Shown in pieces: positions 52,622 through 61,588 of a stretch of DNA of 64,000 nt. The notes beneath the pieces were generated by a model. That model ran no database searches. It was not told the origin of the DNA and saw nothing but the letters and a program-made list of their open reading frames with translations. Both the position numbers and the translations under genes were made by a program. Origin of the DNA: Mesobacillus jeotgali (lineage in GTDB: Bacteria; Bacillota; Bacilli; Bacillales; Cytobacillaceae); contig NZ_CP134494.1 in NCBI RefSeq assembly GCF_031759225.1, positions 1,114,501 through 1,178,500 of the forward strand, in the 5' to 3' direction. How positions within the stretch are numbered: position 1 is the first letter of the stretch; every line of letters begins with the position of its first letter.

Positions 52622-53413
52622 GTGACAATTGAATTTTCAACGGACACTGTAAAATTAGACATTGATGGACGTGTGGCGGTTCTTGAGTTGAACAGACCTG
52701 AAGCATTGAATGCACTTGATGTGGAAATGATCAAGGGAATCACGATGAACCTTAAGGAAATCTGTAAGTCTGATGAAATTGATATCGTGTTGATTAAAGG
52801 AGCCGGTCGGGCTTTCTCTGCAGGCGGGGATATCAAGACAATGCTTTCGAATACAAATGAAAGCGATTTCTATCATGTAATGGACGATATCCATGATATG
52901 ATCGTGACACTGTACAGCATGCCAAAAGTGACCATCAGCGCAGTAACGGGTGCTGCGGCCGGGCTGGGATTCAGTCTAGCACTCGCGACTGATTACATAA
53001 TCGCTGAGCCATCAAGCAAGATTGCAATGAATTTTATTGGCATCGGTTTGATCCCGGATGGAGGAGGCCACTTCTTCATGGAAGAACGTCTTGGGGAAAC
53101 GAAGGCGAAGCAGCTGATTTGGGAAGGAAAAACCCTTTCTGCGGATGATGCGTTGACACTGGGCCTTATTGACGAGGTGCCTGAAGGCGATTTTACAGAA
53201 GCAGTGGAAGCAAAAATACAAGGATGGCTGAACAAACCAGTTCAGGCTATGATTAAAACAAAGAAAATTCTTGCGGAGAAAAACAGGCCTGCACTGTTGA
53301 AAATCCTTGAACTCGAAAAATACGGGCAGTTTAAAATGCGCCAGACAGAAGACCACAAGGAAGGCATCGCTGCCTTCCTTGAAAAGAGGAAGCCGCAGTT
53401 CAAAGGGAAATAA
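52622..53413 (+). CDS. yhaR: Enoyl-CoA hydratase/isomerase family protein, YhaR-like
   Basis: A crotonase-fold protein of 263 residues. LNRPEALNALD at the N-terminus, the oxyanion-hole loop AGRAFSAGGDIKTM and AVTGAAAGLGFSLALATDYIIA are visible. The catalytic Glu positions of true hydratases are partly replaced (IGLIPDGGGHFFM), so isomerase or other acyl-CoA chemistry is possible. GTG 52622 is chosen because GGAGGGG lies 6 bp before it, too close to ATG 52616. It stands alone between hemZ and a YhzD-like gene. Confidence 0.83.
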   Translation: MTIEFSTDTVKLDIDGRVAVLELNRPEALNALDVEMIKGITMNLKEICKSDEIDIVLIKGAGRAFSAGGDIKTMLSNTNESDFYHVMDDIHDMIVTLYSMPKVTISAVTGAAAGLGFSLALATDYIIAEPSSKIAMNFIGIGLIPDGGGHFFMEERLGETKAKQLIWEGKTLSADDALTLGLIDEVPEGDFTEAVEAKIQGWLNKPVQAMIKTKKILAEKNRPALLKILELEKYGQFKMRQTEDHKEGIAAFLEKRKPQFKGK

Positions 53414-53418
53414 ACAAA

Positions 53419-53452
53419 AAAAGCAAAGAGGATTTGAGCCTCTTTGCTTTTC
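53419..53452. terminator. Bidirectional intrinsic terminator
   Basis: AAAGCAAAGAGG-atttgag-CCTCTTTGCTTT stem between converging yhaR and the YhzD-like gene. Confidence 0.85.
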
Positions 53453-53638
53453 TTATGGACGGAAAAGAACCAGCTTGCCTCTCGGTGATGTGCAGCGGTG
53501 CGTTTTGTCGCTGAGGTTTTTTTCTTCAAGCATTCTTGCGCCAATTTCCTTTGCTTCTTCATCATTGGCAGCCTGAAATGATTCGTCAATCAGTTTTTCC
53601 CCATTTGGTTCAAAGGCTGTCAGTTTGTAAGTATCCAT
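53453..53638 (-). CDS. YhzD-like small protein
   Basis: A 61-residue soluble protein: YKLTAFEPNGEKLIDESFQAANDEEAK at the N-terminus and KTHRCTSPRGKLVLFRP at the end. The layout matches the small YhzD family of Bacillaceae, of unknown function. ATG 53638 follows AAAAGGGGAAG; the longer frame lacks a ribosome site. Convergent with yhaR. Confidence 0.7.
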   Translation of the reverse strand: MDTYKLTAFEPNGEKLIDESFQAANDEEAKEIGARMLEEKNLSDKTHRCTSPRGKLVLFRP

Positions 53639-53685
53639 CACAACTTCCCCTTTTAAAAGATTAGTAAGTATAAAATTAACTTCGA

Positions 53686-53912
53686 GAATTGTCCAGCTCA
53701 AGCGCCTAACCAGTTTTCATCCCTGTTATTGCTTCTTCGAGTATCTTGCGAGAAGCGGTAGCTTTGAGCAGCACGAGACGCTTGTCTAGCTGCGGCTCCT
53801 AGCTCCTCGAGACGTTTCGGTCCTGCCAATGAAGTCAAAAAGCGACTTCACTGTCACGCCCTCCAGCGCTTGTCGGGGCTGACCAAGGCGCTTACGCTTT
53901 TCTTGCAAAATT
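53686..53912. repeat. Bacillaceae-type interspersed intergenic repeat
   Basis: A GC-rich segment unlike its AT-rich surroundings, starting TTGTCCAGCTCAAGCGCCTA, with CTAGCTGCGGCTCCTAGCTC in the middle. It ends in a block (53870-53903, TTGTCGGGGCTGACCAAGGC then GCTTACGCTTTTC). I know similar text from many Bacillus-related genomes as a dispersed repeat of unknown role. A shorter relative of the end block lies at 57171-57204 in this window. No ORF. Confidence 0.75.
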
Positions 53913-54033
53913 CAGATGATTACTATTATTTTTGCATAACTTTTTTAAATATGCAAAACAAAAATATAATAAAATATGAAACTATTTCCATATATAATTC
54001 GTAGTATCTTATTGGAAAAGGAGGAATTTGAAT

Positions 54034-54933
54034 ATGGAATTAAAACTCGAACAGGTTACAAAGAGATTTGGCAATTTTACAGCAGTTAACCAGCTTTCAC
54101 TAAATATACCTGAAAAAGAAATGTTCGGTTTCCTTGGTGCAAATGGTGCTGGGAAGACGACAACTTTCCGGATGATTCTCGGCCTGCTGGATGTCTCGGA
54201 AGGAAAGATCACCTGGGATGGGAAGCCGATCAATTATGACACAAGCAGTATCATTGGTTACCTGCCTGAGGAGAGAGGGCTTTATCCAAAATTAAAGGTT
54301 CGCGAACAGATTGTCTATCTTGCGAGGTTAAGAGGGATGCAAAAACAAGCGGCCCTCAAGGAGCTTGATTACTGGCTTAATCGTTTCAAGGTCCCGGAAT
54401 ATGCTGATAAAAAGGTTGAAGAGCTTTCGAAGGGCAATCAGCAAAAAATCCAGTTCATTGCCGCGGTCATCCATAAGCCAAGGCTGTTGATCCTTGATGA
54501 GCCTTTCAGCGGACTGGATCCCGTCAATGTGGAACAATTAAAGGAAGCAGTGCTTGAGCTTAAAAATGCGGGTACGACGATTGTATTTGCAAGTCACCGC
54601 ATGGAGCATGTGGAAGAAATGTGTGAGCATATTTGCATCATGCACAAAGGAAGTCCTGTCGTTCACGGTGCCCTGAAAGAAATCAAGCGATCCTTTGGTA
54701 AAAAGAATTTGGTCATCCATGCTGATTTTGATACTACTTTCCTAAAGGAATATCCTGGAGTGACGAGAGCAAAATCAACAGCAGAAGGAATACACCTGCA
54801 AATCACAGGTGAACAAGTTGCTGAATCCATTTTAAAAGAGATTGTTGGTAAAGGTTTTATCCGCAAGTTCGTCCTTGAAGAACCAAGCCTCAATGATATT
54901 TTCATAGAAAAGGTGGGTGATTCTTATGAATAA
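54034..54933 (+). CDS. yhaQ: ABC transporter ATP-binding protein YhaQ
   Basis: A 299-residue ATPase of the NatA/DUF4162 type. Walker A GANGAGKTT lies near residue 38, signature LSKGNQQKIQFIAAVIHKPRLLILDEPFSGLDPVN (LSxGN variant typical of the group), switch His in ASHRMEH. A C-terminal domain of about 80 residues follows. ATG 54034 has AGGAGG at 9 bp. It overlaps yhaP by 8 bp. In B. subtilis YhaQ-YhaP are proposed to form a sodium-efflux-like exporter. Confidence 0.9.
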   Translation: MELKLEQVTKRFGNFTAVNQLSLNIPEKEMFGFLGANGAGKTTTFRMILGLLDVSEGKITWDGKPINYDTSSIIGYLPEERGLYPKLKVREQIVYLARLRGMQKQAALKELDYWLNRFKVPEYADKKVEELSKGNQQKIQFIAAVIHKPRLLILDEPFSGLDPVNVEQLKEAVLELKNAGTTIVFASHRMEHVEEMCEHICIMHKGSPVVHGALKEIKRSFGKKNLVIHADFDTTFLKEYPGVTRAKSTAEGIHLQITGEQVAESILKEIVGKGFIRKFVLEEPSLNDIFIEKVGDSYE

Positions 54934-56179
54934 TTTTTTCATTATCCTGATCCATACATACATGAGTAAACTTAAAACAAAATCTTTCCTGGTCACTACC
55001 ATCCTGACCGCAGGGATTATGTTGGCGCTAACGAATATGACGAACATTATCGATTTTTTCAACAAGGGTGATGAAGCTGAAAAAATCGCTGTTATCGATG
55101 AGTCAGGGCAGCTAATTGAACCACTGGAGCAGCAGTTGAAGATGGTGAACAAGGAGCTGGTCCTGGAGAAGTTTTATGGAGATGAGGCAAAAGCAAGGAA
55201 AGCCGTCGAGGAAGGGGAATATAAGGGCCTCCTTCAGCTGAGCTTGAACAATGAAGAACTTCCGTCAGCAGCCTACCAGGCGATGAGCATTGCCGATTCT
55301 GCTATTCCCGCTGATCTGCAGGCCGCCTTGCAGCAGATTAAAACTGCTATGGCTTCGACACAAATCAATATCGCCCCGGATGAACTGGAAAAGCTTTATG
55401 CGCCTGTAGAGTTTGAAAAAACAGCTCTTGAAAAAGATGCGAAAACGGAAGAGGAATTGAACCAAGCTAGAGGCCTGGTCTATGTCTTGCTTTTCATCAT
55501 TTATTTTGCGGTCATCATGTACGCCAATATGATCGCAATGGAGGTCGCTACCGAGAAATCATCAAGAGTAATGGAAATCATGATTTCAAGCGTATCGCCG
55601 ATCAAGCAAATGTTCGCGAAAATCCTGGGCATCGGGCTGTTAAGCTTGACACAACTCGCAGTCCTCTTGTTAGTAGGGTACATCTCAATCAAACAGAATC
55701 TCGAAAGCATGGAGGGCGGATTCTTTGAGTTCTTTGGTTTTGGGAATGTTGCAGCAAGCACAATCATTTATGCGGTTATCTTCTTCATATTAGGATATTT
55801 CCTGTATGCGACAATGGCTGCATTCCTTGGCTCGCTTGTCAGCAGGATTGAAGATGTCCAGCAAATGATCACACCGATGACTTTGCTAGTGGTTGCAGGT
55901 TTCATGATGGCAATGTTCGGACTGGGCCAGCCAGAAGCGCCATTTATAAAATATACGTCGTTCATTCCATTCTTCTCGCCGATGCTGATGTTCCTGCGAG
56001 TTGGAATGCTGAACATCCCTTTCTGGGAAATTGCCTTATCAATCGGTATCCTTGTGGCAACGATAGCCTTCCTGGCAGTATTCGGTGCGAGGGTATACAG
56101 AGGCGGAGTGCTGATGTACGGAAAATCGAATTCCTTCAAGGACATCAAAAAAGCACTTCAGCTAACGAAAAACGAATAA
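54926..56179 (+). CDS. yhaP: ABC transporter permease YhaP (NatB-like)
   Basis: A 417-residue ABC-2 type permease. One N-terminal helix (KSFLVTTILTAGIMLALTNM) is followed by a large extracytoplasmic domain (residues about 50-185). Five further helices are in the C-terminal half, including EVATEKSSRVMEIMISSVSPIKQMFAKILGIG, the conserved coupling region. It forms an exporter with YhaQ; the substrate is not shown by sequence, although Na+ efflux is proposed for relatives. Confidence 0.9.
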   Translation: MNNFFIILIHTYMSKLKTKSFLVTTILTAGIMLALTNMTNIIDFFNKGDEAEKIAVIDESGQLIEPLEQQLKMVNKELVLEKFYGDEAKARKAVEEGEYKGLLQLSLNNEELPSAAYQAMSIADSAIPADLQAALQQIKTAMASTQINIAPDELEKLYAPVEFEKTALEKDAKTEEELNQARGLVYVLLFIIYFAVIMYANMIAMEVATEKSSRVMEIMISSVSPIKQMFAKILGIGLLSLTQLAVLLLVGYISIKQNLESMEGGFFEFFGFGNVAASTIIYAVIFFILGYFLYATMAAFLGSLVSRIEDVQQMITPMTLLVVAGFMMAMFGLGQPEAPFIKYTSFIPFFSPMLMFLRVGMLNIPFWEIALSIGILVATIAFLAVFGARVYRGGVLMYGKSNSFKDIKKALQLTKNE

Positions 56180-56184
56180 CAACC

Positions 56185-56216
56185 AAAAGCTGCAATCCTG
56201 TGATTGTGGCTTTTTT
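56185..56216 (+). terminator. Intrinsic terminator of yhaQP
   Basis: AAAGCTGCAATC-ctgt-GATTGTGGCTTT stem with TTTTTT. Confidence 0.8.
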
Positions 56217-56270
56217 ACAAGGAATTTGATTGAATGTATGGAATAAGTATTATGTAGAAAGAAATAGGTA

Positions 56271-56374
56271 TCTGCCCGAAATACAGCAGGAACCCAGATT
56301 TCGGTCACATAAGAGTCAAACTTCTGCCCGGGATGGAGAGCGACAAGTAATTTCGGTCACAAGTTTACTAGTTT
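56271..56374. repeat. Two tandem 52-bp repeats before the peptidase gene (array C)
   Basis: TCTGCCCG occurs at 56271 and 56323, and ATTTCGGTCACA at 56298 and 56350; both pairs are 52 bp apart. Within the first copy CCGAAAT and ATTTCGG form an inverted repeat. The sequence differs from the arrays at 27372 and 49105, but the period is the same. Confidence 0.8.
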
Positions 56375-56389
56375 ACAAGGAGAGTGTTC

Positions 56390-57088
56390 ATGTTGCGACA
56401 GATTATTGCGATGGGCGGCGGAGGTTTTTCGATGGAGCCGGAAAATCCGCTGTTGGACTTGTACATTCTGGGCCAGGCGGAAATCAGCACGCCAAAAGTT
56501 TGCTTTGTGCCTACAGCCAGCGGAGATGCGGAAAATTATATTTCGAGATTCTATAACGCTTTTGAAAACCATGATTGCAACCCTTCCCATCTTTCATTGT
56601 TCCGTCCTCCAACAAGGGATTTGGAAGACTATGTGATGGATAAGGATATCATTTATGTAGGTGGAGGAAATACAAAGAACCTGCTGGCGTTGTGGAAGGA
56701 GTGGGGTCTTGATGCGATCCTGCGGAAAGCCTGGCAAGATGGCAAAATAATGGCTGGAGTAAGCGCGGGCTCAATCTGCTGGTTCGAGGAAGGTGTTACA
56801 GATTCTTTTGGCAGCGGACTCGAACCGCTAAAGACCCTCGGATTCTTAAAAGGGAGTAATTGCCCGCATTATGATGGAGAAGAGGAGCGTCGGCCTGCAT
56901 ACCAGGAATTCGTTGGCTGTGGCAGGATTGCTGCTGGATATGCTGCAGATGATGGTGCCGCATTGCACTATATCGATGAACAGCTATATAAAGCGGTAAG
57001 CTCCCGGCCAGAAGCAAAAGCCTATCATGTTTGGGAATCAGGTGGAAAAGCACAAGAGGAGATAGTAAAGACCATATTTCTTGGATAA
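56390..57088 (+). CDS. Peptidase E-like serine peptidase (S51 family)
   Basis: A 232-residue class I glutamine amidotransferase-like peptidase. QIIAMGGGGFSMEP at the start, IIYVGGGNTKNLL in the middle, and the nucleophile elbow AGVSAGSICWF with the catalytic Ser are typical of S51 peptidases. The His/Glu partners probably lie in CPHYDGEEERRPAY. The family cleaves Asp-X dipeptides or cyanophycin-type products; substrate here is unknown. ATG 56390 follows AAGGAG by 6 bp. The repeats of array C lie directly upstream. Confidence 0.85.
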   Translation: MLRQIIAMGGGGFSMEPENPLLDLYILGQAEISTPKVCFVPTASGDAENYISRFYNAFENHDCNPSHLSLFRPPTRDLEDYVMDKDIIYVGGGNTKNLLALWKEWGLDAILRKAWQDGKIMAGVSAGSICWFEEGVTDSFGSGLEPLKTLGFLKGSNCPHYDGEEERRPAYQEFVGCGRIAAGYAADDGAALHYIDEQLYKAVSSRPEAKAYHVWESGGKAQEEIVKTIFLG

Positions 57089-57093
57089 AGAGG

Positions 57094-57125
57094 AACTGCA
57101 GTCACATGAGGGCTGCAGTTTTTTT
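57094..57125 (+). terminator. Intrinsic terminator of the peptidase gene
   Basis: AACTGCAG ... CTGCAGTT stem and seven T. Confidence 0.85.
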
Positions 57126-57170
57126 GCGTCAAAAAGAGTTTGACCTATGACGGGTCTCCTGCTCAAAGGA

Positions 57171-57204
57171 TTGTCGAAGCTGGCCAAGACGCAAACGCTT
57201 TTTT
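57171..57204. repeat. Short copy of the interspersed repeat end
   Basis: TTGTCGAAGCTGGCCAAGAC followed by GCAAACGCTTTT. It matches the end block of the repeat at 53870-53903 with few changes, so it looks like a truncated or mini copy. Confidence 0.6.
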
Positions 57205-57274
57205 ATGATAGAACGTGCATTCGTATTTTTAGAGTGTTAAAATAAAGGAAAATAGGACGGGAAAGGATCATCCA

Positions 57275-58498
57275 ATGAAACAGGTAAAATTTATACATAC
57301 TGCCGACCTTCATCTTGATAGCCCGATGGTTGGCCTGCGGCATCTGCCCAAAGCCATTTTTCATCGGCTTCAGGAGAGCACATTTACGGCTTTGAAAAAT
57401 ATCACAAATACTGCGATTGAGCATGAAGTGGATTTTGTCGTAATGGCTGGCGATCTATTCGATGGAGAGGACCGGAGCATTCGGGCCCAGGCCGTTCTCC
57501 GCAATGAAATGGAAAAACTGGCTGCCAAAGGGATTAAGGTATATGCAATTCACGGTAACCATGATCATCTTGGCGTAAAATCTGTGGCTTTAAATTATCC
57601 GGACAATGTTCACTTTTTCTCAGATCAGGTAGAAAAGGTTGATTTTAGAAAGGCTGATGGTACACTTGTCCACTTATACGGCTTTAGCTATCCGGAGCGG
57701 CATGTCATGGAACGGTGGATCGAGAGGTATCAGAAGATTGATGGTGCAGACTTTCACGTTGGTTTGCTCCATGGCCATTTTGAGGGTGTGAGTGATCATG
57801 GGAAATATGCACCTTTCAGATTATCTGACCTTATCGAAAAAGACTATGATTACTGGGCACTGGGCCATATTCATAAAAAGGAGCTTTTATCCCAGCAGCC
57901 CTATGTGGTCTACCCTGGAAACCCCCAGGGTAGGAATCGGAAGGAAATAGGAGAAAAAGGGGCTTATATCGTTCATTTGACAGAAGCAGGTTCAGAAGCT
58001 TCCTTTTTTGAAACTGCTGGTGTCATCTGGGATGAAACTGTTATTGACGCACAAGATTCGTTAAGCTTCAATGCCCTTTATGAAAATTGCCTGAACATCA
58101 TTGATGGAAGAAGAAGAGAAGGAAAAGGGGTCCTGCTGGATATTAGGATTAAAGGTCTGAATTCCAGCCATACCGATGTGATCGAAAAAATAACAAGCGG
58201 CGAACTTCTGGAACTCCTGCAGGAAGCAGAAAAGGAAGAAGAGTCATTTGTCTGGGTGCACAGGCTGAAATTTACCGAAGATATTGTTGTCGACCGCGCC
58301 CAATTGATTAAGCAAAGCGATTTTTATCAGGAGCTGTTCAGTACGATTGAGGAGTATGATGACCTGCGGAATTCACTGTCTCCACTATTCCAGCACAGCC
58401 AGGCAAGAAGGCATTTAGAGCTGATGTCGGAACGTGATAAGGAAGAACTGGTTGAGGATGCCGAGAGGATCTTGCTCCAGCTGCTGCTGAAAAATTAA
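57275..58498 (+). CDS. yhaO: DNA repair nuclease YhaO (SbcD/Mre11-like)
   Basis: A 407-residue calcineurin-like metallophosphoesterase. Phosphoesterase motifs are HTADLHLDS (residues 8-16), AGDLFDGEDRS, HGNHDHLG, LLHGHFEG and LGHIHKKE, giving the two-metal active site of Mre11/SbcD nucleases. The C-terminal 120 residues form a capping/partner-binding region. Operon with yhaN 17 bp downstream, matching the Mre11-Rad50 pairing; a role in DNA end processing is inferred. A promoter is likely in the 57127-57274 gap. Confidence 0.9.
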   Translation: MKQVKFIHTADLHLDSPMVGLRHLPKAIFHRLQESTFTALKNITNTAIEHEVDFVVMAGDLFDGEDRSIRAQAVLRNEMEKLAAKGIKVYAIHGNHDHLGVKSVALNYPDNVHFFSDQVEKVDFRKADGTLVHLYGFSYPERHVMERWIERYQKIDGADFHVGLLHGHFEGVSDHGKYAPFRLSDLIEKDYDYWALGHIHKKELLSQQPYVVYPGNPQGRNRKEIGEKGAYIVHLTEAGSEASFFETAGVIWDETVIDAQDSLSFNALYENCLNIIDGRRREGKGVLLDIRIKGLNSSHTDVIEKITSGELLELLQEAEKEEESFVWVHRLKFTEDIVVDRAQLIKQSDFYQELFSTIEEYDDLRNSLSPLFQHSQARRHLELMSERDKEELVEDAERILLQLLLKN

Positions 58499-58515
58499 AG
58501 AAAGGAGGCAGAAAG

Positions 58516-61512
58516 ATGAAACTAATTGAACTGCATATTTACGGATATGGCAAGTTCGAGGATTATGTGATTAAATCCTTAGATCAACTCCAGATTTTCT
58601 ACGGTGAAAATGAAGCTGGTAAATCGACCATCATGTCATTCATTCACAGCATTTTGTTCGGCTTCCCCGCCAAGCAAAGTGCAGAAATCCGCTATGAGCC
58701 AAAAAATAACCCAAAGTATGGCGGCAAGATCAAAGCCTTCTTTCCTGACAGGGGAGTTGCCGTCATCGAAAGGGTGAAAGGCAAGGCAGCCGGTGACGTG
58801 ACTGTATCATTACAGGACGGGACGGTTGGCGGCGAAGAATTACTTAAAGACCTTTTGAAACGAATGGATAAAAGTATATTCCAGGCCATTTTTTCTTTCA
58901 ATGTCCATGGGTTGCAAAATATCCATGGAATGAAGGGTGAAGAGCTTGGCAGGTATTTATTTTCAGCAGGAACTCTTGGCACAGACAAACTCTTCAACAC
59001 GGAGGGGTTGCTGCTTAAGGAAATGGAAGTGCGGTTTAAGCCCAGCGGAAAAAGGCCGTTGCTGAACGAGAAATTAAAAGAGTTGAAAGACATCCAAAGT
59101 TCGTTGAAAAATGCTGAACAACAGAATGATCAATATTCAGAGTTGATGAGCATGAAAGAGGAAGTGAGTAATAAAATCTCTCAGCTGGAGGATGAGATTT
59201 TCGTCCTTGAGCAGAGTGGGACCAAGCTTCGCGAATATAAACGCAATGAAAAGCTGGTGCTGGAAGCTGCAGCATTGGACAGGAAAATCCAAGTGCATAA
59301 TCCATCCTTTTTTCCAGAGGACGGCCTGAAGCGGCTTGAAAAATTGGACGAGCAGCATAAGTCCATACAGGCTAGAAAGTTAAGGATAGATGAAAAGAAG
59401 GATCAATTCCTGAAAGATCTGGAAAGGCACAAGCCAAACTCAGATTTGCTGGAAATGGAAACGGAAATTCAAGCACGAATTGAGAATCTGCCATTATATG
59501 ATCAGCTGAAACAGGAAAAAAGGCTTCTGGAAAGCAAGCTGGAGGAAATAACGGAAGAAATAGATCAGCTTAATGACAAGCTCCATACGGATTTCAATGA
59601 GGGAAATATCCACGAAATCAATACAAGCATCTTCATAAAGGAACAAGCGGACAATGTGGAGCAGACAGAGCAAAGATTAGTCAATAAAAAGCTGGAGTTG
59701 GAATCTTCTTTTGAAGAAGAGAAAAAGGCGCTGGCCGATCTTGAGGCTAGGGCTGAAGCCGCAAAAGAAGATCTCCTCGCTGAAGCGAAACGAACGGTTC
59801 TGGTGAATAACCTCGACCTGCTGGAAAACAAAGAAAGAATCCAAGCCGAATTACAATATGTCATGGACCAGATAGAATCGGCCAAAATCAAGGAAGAAAG
59901 TGAAAAAGCCAGACGTAGGCAGCAACAGAAGAAGGATCAAACTCAATTGCTCCTGCTTGGAAGCATTTTTCTCATTGTTTCTCTCTGGGGAATCACAAAT
60001 GGTTCGTGGTTTCTAGCCGGGATAGGGATAGCAGGCTTGGTGTTTTTGCTGGCAGCGCGTTTAAAGTCCACAGAGAAAATGCCAATGGAGGATAGGGCTC
60101 TATCCAGGCTGCTGGAACGGGAAAGAGCGTTGAAGGAAAGCTTGAACAGCCAGCCGGAAGGCAATGCTTATATGATCAAGAGTTTATTGGCAAAAGACGA
60201 AGAGGCGAGGCTGAGACATCGAGAACTGATGATCAAAATCGAGCAGCAGCATGATCGTTTTGAAAAAGTAGTTCAGCAATTTGAAGCATGGGAAGCAGAT
60301 GAAGCACAACTAAAACGGAAAAGGTCGGAATTACTGAAACAATTTGGATTAACGGATCTTTCCGGTCCTATCAAGGTAGTGGATGCCTACCAATTAATAG
60401 AAAAACAAAAGCAGTATTTCCGTGAAAGAAAGAGAATAAAAGAAAGCTTAAAAAGTGTGACCGGATCTTTATCCGAAATGGAAAACAGCCTGAAAATGCT
60501 TGCGGAACGATTCCTTCATAATGGCAAGCTTGCTCCTGTTGAGGCGGCGGGTCTATTAAAGCGGACACTGCGTGAAGCAATTGACCAGAAGTCGAGGTAC
60601 CGTGAACTTACCGGGAAACTGGACGAAATGGAGGAAGAATCATTATCCCTAATGAAGGAAGAGGAAGTGATCAGTCAAGAAAAGGATAGATTACTTGAAC
60701 AGGCCGGAACAGAGGATGAGGATGGATTCAGGATGAAAGCGGAAAATGCCTCATTGGTGAAGGGGTGGAAAGCCAGGCTGGAGGATATAAATCACCAGCT
60801 GCTTGTATCTGGGATCACGGATGAGGATCGTATAATGATCCTGACAGGAATTCCGCTTGAGGAACAGATTGAGGAGAACGAATCGAAGTTAGTAAAAAGA
60901 AAGCGGGAGTTATCCGCAAAGTTTGACCTGCTTGCCGATGTAAAGCATAAGATGAAGGTGCTTGAAGAAGGTGGCATATATAGTGAATTGCTCCATAAAT
61001 ATAAGCAGCTTCAGCATGAGTTCACGGAGGATGCGAAAGAGTGGGCAAAGTTTGCGATCGCCAGGGATTTGCTTTCGAAGACAATTGAACGTTATAAGGA
61101 TGAGCGGATGCCGAGAATGCTGGCCAAGGCTGAAAGCTTCCTGTCGATATTGACTGATGGAAGCTATGTGAGAATCATTCCACAAATCTCCGGCAGCGGC
61201 TTCCTGATTGAAAGAAATGACCATGTTTTATTTGAAGCGAATGAACTAAGCCAGGCAACGGCAGAACAAGTCTATGTATCCATAAGGCTTGCACTTGCTG
61301 CAGACCATCATGAACGCTATCCATTTCCGATTATCATCGACGACAGCTTTGTCAATTTTGACCATAACAGGACGAACAGGACGATTAGGCTGCTTAGGGA
61401 AATGAGCAATAACAACCAAATTCTCATTTTTACATGCCATCGCCATCTGCTGGACTATTTTGCGGAAAATGAAATCGTCAACCTGCAAGAAAAAAGTACA
61501 AATATAGTTTAA
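58516..61512 (+). CDS. yhaN: SbcC/Rad50-like ATPase YhaN (SbcE) with embedded membrane helices
   Basis: A 998-residue SMC-like ATPase. Walker A is GENEAGKST at residues 30-38. Long coiled coils run from about 175 to 470 and 520 to 900. The C-terminal Walker B is FPIIIDDSFVNFD, preceded by an ELSQATAEQVYVSIRLAL signature. Between the coiled coils lie two hydrophobic helices (about residues 476-517, LLLLGSIFLIVSLWGI and FLAGIGIAGLVFLLAA) in place of a zinc hook, so the protein is probably tethered to the membrane. It pairs with YhaO. In B. subtilis SbcE is linked to DNA repair and competence. Confidence 0.9.
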   Translation: MKLIELHIYGYGKFEDYVIKSLDQLQIFYGENEAGKSTIMSFIHSILFGFPAKQSAEIRYEPKNNPKYGGKIKAFFPDRGVAVIERVKGKAAGDVTVSLQDGTVGGEELLKDLLKRMDKSIFQAIFSFNVHGLQNIHGMKGEELGRYLFSAGTLGTDKLFNTEGLLLKEMEVRFKPSGKRPLLNEKLKELKDIQSSLKNAEQQNDQYSELMSMKEEVSNKISQLEDEIFVLEQSGTKLREYKRNEKLVLEAAALDRKIQVHNPSFFPEDGLKRLEKLDEQHKSIQARKLRIDEKKDQFLKDLERHKPNSDLLEMETEIQARIENLPLYDQLKQEKRLLESKLEEITEEIDQLNDKLHTDFNEGNIHEINTSIFIKEQADNVEQTEQRLVNKKLELESSFEEEKKALADLEARAEAAKEDLLAEAKRTVLVNNLDLLENKERIQAELQYVMDQIESAKIKEESEKARRRQQQKKDQTQLLLLGSIFLIVSLWGITNGSWFLAGIGIAGLVFLLAARLKSTEKMPMEDRALSRLLERERALKESLNSQPEGNAYMIKSLLAKDEEARLRHRELMIKIEQQHDRFEKVVQQFEAWEADEAQLKRKRSELLKQFGLTDLSGPIKVVDAYQLIEKQKQYFRERKRIKESLKSVTGSLSEMENSLKMLAERFLHNGKLAPVEAAGLLKRTLREAIDQKSRYRELTGKLDEMEEESLSLMKEEEVISQEKDRLLEQAGTEDEDGFRMKAENASLVKGWKARLEDINHQLLVSGITDEDRIMILTGIPLEEQIEENESKLVKRKRELSAKFDLLADVKHKMKVLEEGGIYSELLHKYKQLQHEFTEDAKEWAKFAIARDLLSKTIERYKDERMPRMLAKAESFLSILTDGSYVRIIPQISGSGFLIERNDHVLFEANELSQATAEQVYVSIRLALAADHHERYPFPIIIDDSFVNFDHNRTNRTIRLLREMSNNNQILIFTCHRHLLDYFAENEIVNLQEKSTNIV

Positions 61513-61588
61513 AAATGGCATGGTTTGAGAATCAGAGACAATAGACTCTGTGTGTTATACTGTTGCAGAGAGGAGAGGGCTGTTAACT

